From the NCBI RefSeq assembly GCF_001423585.1, contig NZ_LMOP01000008.1, positions 175,476 through 239,475 on the forward strand: DNA of 64,000 nucleotides, read 5' to 3'. The position numbers and the translations under genes were made by a program. Origin of the DNA: Xanthomonas sp. Leaf148. GTDB lineage: Bacteria > Pseudomonadota > Gammaproteobacteria > Xanthomonadales > Xanthomonadaceae. Below the pieces are notes generated by a model. It had not been told where the DNA came from, searched no databases, and worked only from the letters and a program-made list of their open reading frames with translations. This document shows, piece after piece, positions 27,896 to 36,686 of this stretch; the stretch's first letter is position 1, and every line of letters begins with the position of its first letter.

Positions 27896-28713
27896 GGGGA
27901 CGGGTTGCTCTTGGTAGCCGCGGGCACAGTAGCAAATTCGCCGTCGACATCGTCAATGATCACCGGGTTGGCGCGCACGTTGCGGTACTCGCGCCAGATG
28001 TGCCCATAGGTCCAGGCCTGCACGACCACGTGCGAGGTGATGTTCCACAGGTCGCGCACCAGCCGGAAATGGCTCTTGCGGAAGGTGCCCGGCGCGCTGC
28101 CCGCGTAGCGGGTTTCGATCGGCACCGCGACCACCCGTGCGCCGGCCTGGCGTGCGGCGGAAATCAGCAGCTGCGCCTCGAACACGAAGCCTTCGCCGGA
28201 CACGTTGGGCAGGGTGAACACCGAGGCCGGATACAGCCGTTGGCCGCTCTGGCTGTCCACCAGTTGAAAACCGCAGGCCCAGGCGATGCCCCAGTCGCCG
28301 AAGTCGTTGCCGATCCGGCGGATGGTGGGCTGGGTGGCGCGCTTGCGCATGCGCGCGCCGACGATCACGCAGCCGGGGTAGCGGTTGGCTGCGGCCAGCA
28401 GGCGCGGGAAATCGGCGGCCTTGTGCTGGCCATCGCCGTCCATGGTCATCACCGCGCGCATACCCATCTGCTGCGCCTGCGCAAAGCCGCTGCGCAACGC
28501 GGCGCCCTTGCCCATGCGCTGCGGATGGCGGATCAGGCGCACCGGCAGGTCGGCGATGCAATCGGCGGTGCCATCGTCGGAACCGTCGTCGATCACGATC
28601 ACATGCGAGCAGTAGGTCAACGCATCGTTGACCACTTCGCGGATACGCAATGCCTCGTTCAAGGCCGGCACCAGAATCGCGGTGTCCTCGCGGGTCAGCG
28701 GCACCCGGCTCAT
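27892..28713 (-). CDS. Family 2 glycosyltransferase
   Basis: 273 residues with a GT-A fold: AILVPALNEALRIREVV, VIVIDDGSDDGT, and MTMDGDGQHKAADFP, where DGD is the metal- and nucleotide-sugar-binding DxD. It resembles dolichyl-phosphate mannosyltransferase-like bacterial GT2 enzymes; no long C-terminal membrane segment is present. In aryl polyene clusters such an enzyme may glycosylate the lipid head group. It is joined to both neighbours by four-base start/stop overlaps. Confidence 0.85.
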   Translation of the reverse strand: MSRVPLTREDTAILVPALNEALRIREVVNDALTYCSHVIVIDDGSDDGTADCIADLPVRLIRHPQRMGKGAALRSGFAQAQQMGMRAVMTMDGDGQHKAADFPRLLAAANRYPGCVIVGARMRKRATQPTIRRIGNDFGDWGIAWACGFQLVDSQSGQRLYPASVFTLPNVSGEGFVFEAQLLISAARQAGARVVAVPIETRYAGSAPGTFRKSHFRLVRDLWNITSHVVVQAWTYGHIWREYRNVRANPVIIDDVDGEFATVPAATKSNPSP

Positions 28714-29483
28714 CGCTGCAGCTCCACACGCAGCACCCGGCCAGGGCCGGCATACAGGGCGGCGCTGTCGCCGTGGCCGGCCAACAGCGCGAACAGCGGC
28801 AGCATCGGCGCCATCGCATTGGCGGCGACATGGCGCGCCAACGCGCCGTCAGCGGGAGACGGCGCGCCATCGTCCAGCCACGCCTGCAGCTGCGGCTTGC
28901 CGGCCTGGCCAGCGCTGCCCAGCACCAGCGCGCCACCAAGCAGGCCCTGGCTGGGCGAGATGCGCCCAAGCGGCCCCACCGAGCGCGCGTCGTAGCCGGC
29001 CAGCAGCACTGCATCGACGCCGGCGGTGAGTTGCACCAGCGCTTCCAGCAGGCCTTGCGCAAAACTGGCATCGCGGGCGCTGATCGCCGTGGCCGGGGTC
29101 ATCGCGCCGGCACCGATGGTCCAGTAGCCCGCCGCGGCGTTGTGCACCGAGTTGTGGAACTTGGTCGGCGAGATCGCCAGCGGGTCGCTGGCCAGCGTGG
29201 TGCACATGTAATCGGTGATGGCCAGATCGCCGTGCGTGGAGGTGAACACCGACGGCAAGCTGGCAGGGTCGCGGCCGGCGGCGGTGCAGGCCGCCAGTGC
29301 GGCTTCCAGCGACACCGCCACCGTATCCGGCGCACGGCGGCGCTCGTTGGCGGCCAGCAGCTGCGGCGCCGGACGTACGGGCGTCTCCTGCAGCGGGCCG
29401 CCCTGCATGAAGGCATGCGCGGCCTCCCAGTTGGGCAAGCCTTGGGTCCAGAAACCGATCCCTTCGATGGTGGCGGTCAGCAT
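28710..29483 (-). CDS. Beta-ketoacyl synthase-like chain length factor (ApeC-like)
   Basis: 257 residues. The fold is thiolase-like but short and without a convincing Cys-His-His triad: VFTSTHGDLAITDYMC and the SVHNAAAGYWTIGAG segment occupy the positions where an active KS has its nucleophile elbow. It should pair with the full-length ketosynthase encoded just upstream, as in type II polyketide systems, and set chain length. The gene overlaps the ketosynthase gene by one base (TGATG) and the glycosyltransferase gene by four. Confidence 0.8.
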   Translation of the reverse strand: MLTATIEGIGFWTQGLPNWEAAHAFMQGGPLQETPVRPAPQLLAANERRRAPDTVAVSLEAALAACTAAGRDPASLPSVFTSTHGDLAITDYMCTTLASDPLAISPTKFHNSVHNAAAGYWTIGAGAMTPATAISARDASFAQGLLEALVQLTAGVDAVLLAGYDARSVGPLGRISPSQGLLGGALVLGSAGQAGKPQLQAWLDDGAPSPADGALARHVAANAMAPMLPLFALLAGHGDSAALYAGPGRVLRVELQR

Positions 29484-30706
29484 CAGCGTGCCCGCCCGAA
29501 CAGCAGCGAACAGTTGTTGCCGCCAAAACCGAAGGAGTTGTTCATTGCGTAATCGATCCGGGAATGGGCGTTGTCGAAGCGGATCTGCGGGCCGCAGGCG
29601 GGGTCGGGCACCTCGCTGTTGAGCGTGCCCGGCAGCACGCCGTCGCGCAGCGCCAGCAGGGCGATCACCGATTCGACGATGCCGGCCGCCCCCAGGGTGT
29701 GGCCGGTCCAGGCCTTGGTCGAGCTGGCGTGCAAGGTGTCGGGGAAGATCGCCGCCACCGCTGCCGCTTCCACGCTGTCGTTGGCCGGCGTGGCGGTGCC
29801 ATGCAGGTTCAGATAGCCCACCGCTGCCGCGTCCAGGCCGGCGCGTTCGAGCGCGCCACGCATCGCCAGCTGCGCGCCCAGGCCCTGCGGATGCGGGGCG
29901 GACATGTGGTGCGCATCGCTGGATTCGCCATAGCCGTACAGCCACAACGTCGCATCCGGGGCGGCGGCGGTGCGTTCGACCAGCGCAAAGCCACCGGCTT
30001 CGCCCAGGCTCAGGCCGACCCGGCGCGCGTCGAACGGCTGGCACGGTTCGGGGGCGACCACCTGTAGCGAGTTGAAGCCGAACAGCACGCTGCCGCACAA
30101 GGTGTCCACGCCGCCCACCAGGGCCGCGTCGATCACCCCGGCCTCGATCAGCCGCGCCGCCTGGGCAAACACCTTGGCACTGGACGAACAGGCGGTGGCC
30201 ACGGTCACGCTGGGGCCACGCAGGCCGGTGGCGTGCTGGACGAAGTCGCCCAACGAATGCGGGGTGTGCACGATCGGGCGGTCCAGATCGTCCGGAAACC
30301 GCGCGCCATCGGCGTCCTCTACCAATCGCGTATACGCCTCTTCGCTGGCGCCGATGCTGGAGGTGGAGGTGCCGATGATCACTGCCACGCGCTCTGCGCC
30401 GTAGCGCTGCGCGGCGGCCTGCACGGCGTCGGCCATGCCGTCCTGCTGCAGGGCCAGCCAGGCCAGCCGGTTGTTGCGGCAGTCCCAGCCTTGCAGCGCA
30501 TCGGGCAGGACCACCTCTTCCACGCCGTCGACGCGGCCGATCCAGCATGGCAGCGGTTGCGGTCCGAAATCGTTGTAACGCAGGCCGCTGCGGCGCGACT
30601 GCAGCGCGGCGGCCTGGGCCGCGAGCCCGGCGCCGAGCGCGGTGGTGGAGGTATAGGCGGTGACGGCGACCGGGGCCATCTGGGACGAATGCTGCGCTTG
30701 GCTCAC
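29483..30706 (-). CDS. Beta-ketoacyl-ACP synthase (FabF/ApeO-type) of the pigment cluster
   Basis: 407 residues with an intact active site: Cys173 in ATACSSSAK, His in [12 protein letters not shown] and His in [13 protein letters not shown]. It condenses malonyl-ACP with the growing aryl polyene chain. It ends with the typical [17 protein letters not shown]. First gene of the minus-strand operon ketosynthase, chain length factor, glycosyltransferase, halogenase. MAPVAV nine codons downstream is an alternative start. The 190 bases upstream to the ycgL start hold the divergent promoters. Confidence 0.92.
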   Translation of the reverse strand: MSQAQHSSQMAPVAVTAYTSTTALGAGLAAQAAALQSRRSGLRYNDFGPQPLPCWIGRVDGVEEVVLPDALQGWDCRNNRLAWLALQQDGMADAVQAAAQRYGAERVAVIIGTSTSSIGASEEAYTRLVEDADGARFPDDLDRPIVHTPHSLGDFVQHATGLRGPSVTVATACSSSAKVFAQAARLIEAGVIDAALVGGVDTLCGSVLFGFNSLQVVAPEPCQPFDARRVGLSLGEAGGFALVERTAAAPDATLWLYGYGESSDAHHMSAPHPQGLGAQLAMRGALERAGLDAAAVGYLNLHGTATPANDSVEAAAVAAIFPDTLHASSTKAWTGHTLGAAGIVESVIALLALRDGVLPGTLNSEVPDPACGPQIRFDNAHSRIDYAMNNSFGFGGNNCSLLFGRAR

Positions 30707-30896
30707 GATGGTCTGGCTGGCAAAAAGTGCTCGCAGTATATCGGTGGCGTACGCCAGCCCCGTCGATGGCGCAACTGAACGCGCCGGTCATGTCGCTGAC
30801 GTGGCTGGGATTTTTCGCAGCGGCCGCGCTTTCGCCGTCGCCGCAATTGGGACACAATCCTGCGACCCACCGCTCTACGAGCGCGATCACGCGCGC

Positions 30897-31157
30897 ATGC
30901 ACGCCTACGTCTATAAAAGCCAACGCAAGCAGGACACCTTCGTCTACCTCGCCAAGCGTGACGATTTCTCCGGTCTTCCCGCTGCCGTGCACGCGCCGTT
31001 GGCGCCATTCGCATTCGTGCTGGAGGTGGCGTTGACGCCTGAGCGCCGCCTGGCGCAGGCCGACGTGGTGACCGTGCGCGAAGCGCTCGCCAAGCACGGC
31101 TTCTACCTGCAGCTGCCCAAGACGGTGGTGCTGGCGGGCGAGTGCGACTATGACTGA
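30897..31157 (+). CDS. YcgL-family protein
   Basis: 86 residues matching the YcgL (DUF709) pattern: [48 protein letters not shown] and HGFYLQLP. The family is a small cytoplasmic protein of unknown biochemical role. The start lies where the conserved N-terminal MxAYVYKS begins; upstream extension lacks conservation-like sequence. The gene overlaps the ankyrin gene by eight bases. Confidence 0.9.
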   Translation: MHAYVYKSQRKQDTFVYLAKRDDFSGLPAAVHAPLAPFAFVLEVALTPERRLAQADVVTVREALAKHGFYLQLPKTVVLAGECDYD

Positions 31158-34100
31158 GCCGCAGCGTGCCGCGCGATTGCGCGCCGCAGCGCTGGCGGGT
31201 GCAGCCGGCGTGGTGTTGTCCCTGCTCGGTGGCCTTGGCGGCGCCGTTGCCGCAGTGAGCCTGTGGCTGGCGCAACCGGCCTTTGCATTGGCGGTGTCGT
31301 GGGCGCGTGGCACCCGCGCGCTGGCCACGCAGCCGCGTGCCATCGCACAGGCGCTGCCGCCGTTGCTGGCGATCTGGGGCGTGGGCCTGCTCGCCTTGGC
31401 GGCATTGATCAGCTGGCCGCTGACCGCGCTGCGCGATAGCGGCAGTCTGGCCGCCGCCTTGGCCTTGAGCGTGGCCGTCAGCGCCGCCTTGCTGGGACTG
31501 TGGCGCACCTGGCCGTTGTGGGGCGAAGTGGAGCGCGACGGTGGCGCGCTGGCGCCACGCTGGCACGCCCTGGCCACGCAGGAACTGCATGCCTGGCGCG
31601 GGCTGCTGGCCGCGGCATTGGTGTTGGCGGTGTGCACCCTGGTGGTGGCGCTGGCCTGGCCGGGTTGGTTGTCCGGCGGTCTGCGCTGGGGCCTGGCGAT
31701 TGCCGCTGCCGCGCTGCTGCCCACCGCCCATCTGCTGTTGCAACGCACCGCCGCACCGGCGCGCAGCGATGTGCCGGTAGCCCGGCAGGCTGCCGATTTC
31801 TTCTCCGAAGCGGCCGCCGAACCGCGCCCGCTGGAGCCGGTCGCCCAGCATCAGCTGGTGCCCGAATTGTTCGAAGCCGCGCGTAGCGGGCGGGTGGATC
31901 GCGCGCTGCAATTGCTGGAGGCCGGTGCCGACCCGCAGGCGATGCCGCTGCCGGAGTGGCGCGACCAACGCAGCCTGCCCGCGCTGGCGGCGGTGCTGCC
32001 GGATCTGCGCCTGCTGCGCGAGCTGATCGTGCGCCGCGTGGACGTCAACCAGCCGCATCGCGGCATGACGCCGCTGCTGGCCGCCACCCGCGACAGCTGG
32101 CATGGCCGCCCGGATGCGGTGATGACGCTGCTGGCCAACGGTGCCGACCCGCGCTCCACCGACAACGACGGCAATACGCCGCTGCATCACGCGGTGCGCA
32201 GTTCCGACCCCGGCGTGGCCGCATTGCTGCGCGATGCCGCCGCCGACCTGGACGCGCTCAACAACGAAGGCCACTCACCGCTGGCGATGGCGTGCCAGGT
32301 CGGCAATTGGCGGCTGGCGAAATTTCTGCTGGAACGCGGCGCCCATTCCGAACCGGACGGCGGCGCGCCGGTGTTGCTGGCCGCCGCCGGCACCGAAGAA
32401 GACGACCCGGCCGGCGTGCAGTTGCTGCTCAAGCACAAGGCGCGCGTGGATGCGCGCGACCGCCAGCGTCGCAGCGCCTTGCACGAAGCTGCGCTGGCTG
32501 GCCACGGCGACATCGTCGAAGCGCTGTTGTCGGCCGGCGCCAATCTGGAAGCGCGCGATCTGCTCGGCCGCACGCCGTGGCTGGATGCCGCGCGTCAGGC
32601 GCGCAGCGCGGTGCTCGAACGCCTGGTCGCGCGCAAGGCCGATGTGCTGGCCATCGACGGCGACGGCCGCAACGCGGTGATGCTGGCCTGCGCTGCCGAC
32701 AGCGTGTCGCCTGCGCTGATCCGCCGCCTGCTCGATCTGCAGGTGCCGGCCGACAGCGTCGATGTGCATGGCCGTCGCGCCGTGGACGTGGCCGCCGAAG
32801 CCGGGCGTTGGGCGATCGTGCAATTGCTCGACCCCAACTATCCCTTGCCGGCTGCCGTCAGCGATGCGCATGGCGACACCCCCGGCGTGGCGGTGCTGCC
32901 CGATCGCCCGCCGCTGGTGTTGCTGCGCGAAGGCCTGCAGTTCGGCCAACGCGATGGCCTGGACGCGCTGGCGCGACTGTGCGGCCCGGACGAACTCGGT
33001 GGCCTGCTGCACGACGCGCATCTGGCGCTCAACGCCGATGCGGTGGACTGGCTGCTGCGCCACGGCGCCGATGCCGAAGTGCGCGATGCCTGCGGCGACG
33101 TGCCGATGTTTGCGCTGCTCTCGCGTGGCGTGGAGGCGGTGCCAGCGCTGCAGGTGCTGCTGCGTCACGGCGTGTCGCCGGCCGGTGCAGGTGGCCTGAC
33201 CCGGCTGCTCAGCGCCTGCGTGCAGCACGATGCGGCATCGCGCGGGCTGGAGCAGTTCGCAGTGGAATTGCTTGAACGCGGCGCCGACCCTTTTGCGCCG
33301 TCGGCAGCTGGCGATCCGCCGTTGTCGCTGGCCGTGCGGCTGGGCTGGCTGCGCCTGCAGCAGTGGTTGCTGGAACACGGCGTGGACCGCGAAGCGCGCG
33401 ACAGCCATGGCATGACCGCGCTGCATCTGGCCACCGCGCTGGGCCGCGATGCCTCGCTGAAATTGCTGGTCAAGCAGGGCGCCTCGCCGGAAGCACGCGC
33501 TGCCGACGGGCAGACCCCGCTGGGCGTGGCGCTGTCGATCGGCCGGCGCGATCTGGCCGACTGGCTGGACTGGCGGATCTGGTCGCTGCCACGCCGTACG
33601 CTGCGCGAAGCGGACGTGCCCGCGGCCGCGATGACTGGCGATACCGATGCGGTGCGACGCCTGATCGACCTCGGTCTGCCGGTGGATGCCGTCGATGCCC
33701 AAGGCTGCACCGCGCTGCTGCGTGCGGCCGGTGGCGGCCACCTGGGCGTGGTTGCGCATCTGCTCGGCCGCGGTGCCGACCCGCAGCGCGCAGCCAATAG
33801 CGGCGCCACGCCGTTGTCGGCGGCGGTGAGCATGCGCCAGACCGATATCGTCGCTGCCCTGCTGCAGGCCGGCGCGCAGATCGAACATCGCCTGCCCGGT
33901 GGCGTGACCGTGCTGATGCTGGCGTGCGCACTCGGCTTGCCGGATATCGTGGCGCGTCTGCTCACGGCCGCAGCCAACGTGCACGCCACCGACGATCAGG
34001 GGTTGGCACCCCTGCATTGCGCGGCGCTGTACGGTTTCACCGCGCGCGACACCACCCGCCTGCTGGCGCTGCTGGACACCTTGCTGCTGGCCGGTGCCGA

Positions 34101-34470
34101 CCCGGACGCGCTCGCCGGTGGGCGGGTCAGCCCGCTGCTGTTGTTGTTGGGTGCGCGCGCCGAACCGGGCACCGCCTGCGACGAAAAGGTGGTGCTGGCC
34201 GGGGTCGAACGTCTGCTCGACGAAGACGTCTCGCTGGATGTGGCCGATCAACGCGGCTTCGGCCCGCTGCATCTGGCCGCCCTGCATGGCTTGCCGCTGC
34301 TGGTGCAGCGCCTGCTGCGCGCCGGTGCCGATGCCGACCGTCGCGATGCGCTCAACCGCACCCCGCGCGAGATCGCCATCATGCGCGGCTTCATCGATGT
34401 GGCCGGCCAGTTCGAACCCGCGTTGCCGGGCGTCTCCTCGATGGCGCGCTTCCTGCGCGAAGGCCGCTGA
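31150..34470 (+). CDS. Large membrane-anchored ankyrin repeat protein
   Basis: 1106 residues. The first 200 contain about five hydrophobic helices (e.g. [40 protein letters not shown]). From about residue 230 to 1090 it is a solenoid of roughly 20 ankyrin-like repeats with the pattern DxxGxTPLHxAxxxGxxxxVxxLLxxGAD, e.g. [35 protein letters not shown], and [15 protein letters not shown]. Such proteins bind other proteins; the target is unknown. It could face the cytoplasm or the periplasm. It is translationally coupled to the ycgL-type gene, and a broken phosphatase gene follows immediately. Confidence 0.88.
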   Translation: MTEPQRAARLRAAALAGAAGVVLSLLGGLGGAVAAVSLWLAQPAFALAVSWARGTRALATQPRAIAQALPPLLAIWGVGLLALAALISWPLTALRDSGSLAAALALSVAVSAALLGLWRTWPLWGEVERDGGALAPRWHALATQELHAWRGLLAAALVLAVCTLVVALAWPGWLSGGLRWGLAIAAAALLPTAHLLLQRTAAPARSDVPVARQAADFFSEAAAEPRPLEPVAQHQLVPELFEAARSGRVDRALQLLEAGADPQAMPLPEWRDQRSLPALAAVLPDLRLLRELIVRRVDVNQPHRGMTPLLAATRDSWHGRPDAVMTLLANGADPRSTDNDGNTPLHHAVRSSDPGVAALLRDAAADLDALNNEGHSPLAMACQVGNWRLAKFLLERGAHSEPDGGAPVLLAAAGTEEDDPAGVQLLLKHKARVDARDRQRRSALHEAALAGHGDIVEALLSAGANLEARDLLGRTPWLDAARQARSAVLERLVARKADVLAIDGDGRNAVMLACAADSVSPALIRRLLDLQVPADSVDVHGRRAVDVAAEAGRWAIVQLLDPNYPLPAAVSDAHGDTPGVAVLPDRPPLVLLREGLQFGQRDGLDALARLCGPDELGGLLHDAHLALNADAVDWLLRHGADAEVRDACGDVPMFALLSRGVEAVPALQVLLRHGVSPAGAGGLTRLLSACVQHDAASRGLEQFAVELLERGADPFAPSAAGDPPLSLAVRLGWLRLQQWLLEHGVDREARDSHGMTALHLATALGRDASLKLLVKQGASPEARAADGQTPLGVALSIGRRDLADWLDWRIWSLPRRTLREADVPAAAMTGDTDAVRRLIDLGLPVDAVDAQGCTALLRAAGGGHLGVVAHLLGRGADPQRAANSGATPLSAAVSMRQTDIVAALLQAGAQIEHRLPGGVTVLMLACALGLPDIVARLLTAAANVHATDDQGLAPLHCAALYGFTARDTTRLLALLDTLLLAGADPDALAGGRVSPLLLLLGARAEPGTACDEKVVLAGVERLLDEDVSLDVADQRGFGPLHLAALHGLPLLVQRLLRAGADADRRDALNRTPREIAIMRGFIDVAGQFEPALPGVSSMARFLREGR

Positions 34471-34493
34471 GCCAGCGCGGCACACCGCTGCGG

Positions 34494-34823
34494 GTGCTGT
34501 TCGTATGCAGCCGCAACCGGCTGCGCAGTCCCACCGCCGAGCGCGTGTTCGCCGACTGGCCGGGCGTGCAGACCCAATCGGCCGGGCTGGCAGCGGACGC
34601 CGAGGTGCAGGTCACGCCCGAATTGCTGCAGGAGTCCGACCTGGTGCTGGTGATGGAGCGCCGCCACCTGCAGCTGCTGCGCAAACGCTTCGCCGCGCAT
34701 CTGCGCCACTGCCGCGTGGTGTAGCTGCAGATTCCCGACGACTACACCTATATGGATCCGGCACTGATCCGTCGGCTGGAACACACGGTGCCACCGTTGC
34801 TGCGTTTGCCCGCATATTCGTAA
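34494..34823 (+). pseudogene. Low-molecular-weight tyrosine phosphatase-like gene broken by a stop codon
   Basis: The frame reads VLFVCSRNRLRSPTAERVF, the CX5RS phosphatase loop of low-MW protein tyrosine phosphatases, continues through LVLVMERRH, and is interrupted by TAG at 34722-34724. After the stop the same frame continues IPDDYTYMDPALIRRLE to a natural stop at 34821; the DDY segment holds the general acid Asp of the family. A truncated product would keep the nucleophile but lose the acid. The start is uncertain: no ATG is in frame, GTG at 34494 is used here, and CTG at 34467 overlaps the ankyrin stop. A sequencing error at one base cannot be excluded. Confidence 0.7.
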
Positions 34824-34886
34824 CCCGATCCCGACACCGCGCGTGTAAAACTGCGGGTTCTTTCGCTGGAAGGAAACGCCCACACG

Positions 34887-36686
34887 ATGAGCGTGCGTAT
34901 CGAGGACCACGCCATGCTGGGCAACTGCCACAGCGCGGCCCTGGTCGACCATCGCGGCACCATCGACTGGCTGTGTCTGCCACGCTTCGATTCCGATGCG
35001 GTCTTCGCATCGCTGCTGGGCGACGAGCAACACGGGCAATGGGCGTTGTCGCCCGCCGCCGCATTCCGCAGCGAACGCGCTTACGAAGACGACAGCCTGG
35101 TGCTGTGCACGCGCATGAGCACCGACACCGGCACGGTGGAACTGGTCGACTTCATGGTCGCCAGCGACAAAGGCGACAGCCACCAGCATCTGGTGCGCAT
35201 CGTGCGCTGCGTGCAGGGCGAGATGCCCATGCACATGCGCCTGACGTTCCGTTTCAACTACGGCCGCACGGTGCCGTGGGTGACCGGCATCGACGGCGGC
35301 ATTCGCGCGATCGCCGGCCCCGACCAGCTCGCGTTGCGCTCGCCGCAGGAACTGCACGGCGAAGACCTGGGCACCGAAGCCGACTTCACGTTGCGCGAAG
35401 GCGAAAGCACCTGGTTTCTGCTCAGTCACGGCGCCTCGCATCAGCCCACGCCGCCGGCGATCGACCCGGAGCAGGCGCTGCAACGCACGACCGCGTTCTG
35501 GCATGGCTGGGCACGTCGCTGCACCGATGTCGGCCCGTGGACCAAGCAGGTGCGTCGCTCGCTGGTGGTGTTGAAAGGGCTCAGCTATCTGCCCACCGGC
35601 GGTATTGTGGCTGCGCCCACCGCCTCGTTGCCGGAGCATCTGGGCGGCACGCGCAACTGGGATTACCGCTACTGCTGGTTGCGCGATTCGGTGTTTACGC
35701 TGATCGCGTTGCTGCAAGCCGGCTATCGCGATGAGGCTGCGGCGTTTCGCGACTGGGTCCAGCGCACCATCGCCGGGTCGCCGGATCAGTTACAGGCGCT
35801 GTATGGCATCGGCGGCGAGCGCCGATTGCAGGAATGGGAAGCGCACTGGCTGCCCGGCTACGAAAATTCCGTTCCGGTACGCATCGGTAACGGTGCGGTG
35901 GATCAATTCCAGCTCGATGTGTACGGCGAGCTGATCGGTGCCTTTCATTACGCACGCGAAAAAGGCGTGGCGCCGCCTGCCGATGACGACGGGTCGTCGG
36001 CGTCCTTGCTGGAAAAGATTCTCGACACGCTGGAAACCCTGTGGCGCCAACCGGACGAAGGCATCTGGGAAATCCGCGATGAGCGCCGGCATTTCGTGCA
36101 TTCCAAAGTGATGGCGTGGCTGGCATTCGATTGCGGCAGCCGCGATGGCATTACCAATGCCGATGCCGACAAGCGCGCGCACTGGGGCCGGCTTGCCGAA
36201 GAGATCCGCGCCGAAGTACTGGAAAAAGGCGTGCATCCAGATGGCCACTTCGTACAGAGCTACGGCTCCGATCGTCTGGATGCATCGCTGTTGCTGATTC
36301 CTATCGTCGGCTTTCTGCCGCCGGACGATCCGCGCATCGCCGCGACCGCCGATGCGATCGCGCGCGAGCTCACCATCGATGGCCTGGTCGAACGCTATCG
36401 CGCCGACGACAGCGCCGATGGCCTGCCGGCAGGCGAGGGCACCTTCCTGGCCTGTAGTTTCTGGCTAGTAGAAAACTTTGCGTTGATCGGTCGCACCGAT
36501 GAGGCGCGCGCATTGCTTGAGCGTTTGCTCGGGCTATGCAACGACGTGGGCCTGCTCGCAGAAGAATACGACCCGCGCGGCAAACGCATGCTTGGCAACT
36601 TCCCGCAAGGGTATTCCCACGTGGCCCTGGTCAATGCGGCATTGCGCCTGCACGGGCGCATGGGCGAAAAGGAAACACATCCATGA
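34887..36686 (+). CDS. Glycoside hydrolase family 15 protein (glucoamylase/trehalase-like)
   Basis: 599 residues of the bacterial GH15 type. The N-terminal beta-domain starts IEDHAMLGNCHSAALVDHRG and IDWLCLPRFDS. The (alpha/alpha)6 barrel contains GGTRNWDYRYCWLRDS, with the first catalytic region, and EEYDPRGKRMLGNFPQGYSH, with the general base Glu at about 559-560. No signal peptide, so it acts in the cytosol, probably on trehalose or alpha-glucans. A ribosome binding site ggaagg precedes the ATG. Its stop overlaps the zwf start (ATGA), so released glucose could feed the G6P dehydrogenase step after phosphorylation. Confidence 0.9.
   Translation: MSVRIEDHAMLGNCHSAALVDHRGTIDWLCLPRFDSDAVFASLLGDEQHGQWALSPAAAFRSERAYEDDSLVLCTRMSTDTGTVELVDFMVASDKGDSHQHLVRIVRCVQGEMPMHMRLTFRFNYGRTVPWVTGIDGGIRAIAGPDQLALRSPQELHGEDLGTEADFTLREGESTWFLLSHGASHQPTPPAIDPEQALQRTTAFWHGWARRCTDVGPWTKQVRRSLVVLKGLSYLPTGGIVAAPTASLPEHLGGTRNWDYRYCWLRDSVFTLIALLQAGYRDEAAAFRDWVQRTIAGSPDQLQALYGIGGERRLQEWEAHWLPGYENSVPVRIGNGAVDQFQLDVYGELIGAFHYAREKGVAPPADDDGSSASLLEKILDTLETLWRQPDEGIWEIRDERRHFVHSKVMAWLAFDCGSRDGITNADADKRAHWGRLAEEIRAEVLEKGVHPDGHFVQSYGSDRLDASLLLIPIVGFLPPDDPRIAATADAIARELTIDGLVERYRADDSADGLPAGEGTFLACSFWLVENFALIGRTDEARALLERLLGLCNDVGLLAEEYDPRGKRMLGNFPQGYSHVALVNAALRLHGRMGEKETHP

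Noticed and set aside
32275-34485. 736-codon open frame antisense to the ankyrin gene
   Set aside because: Shadow frame; the plus strand encodes clear ankyrin repeats throughout.
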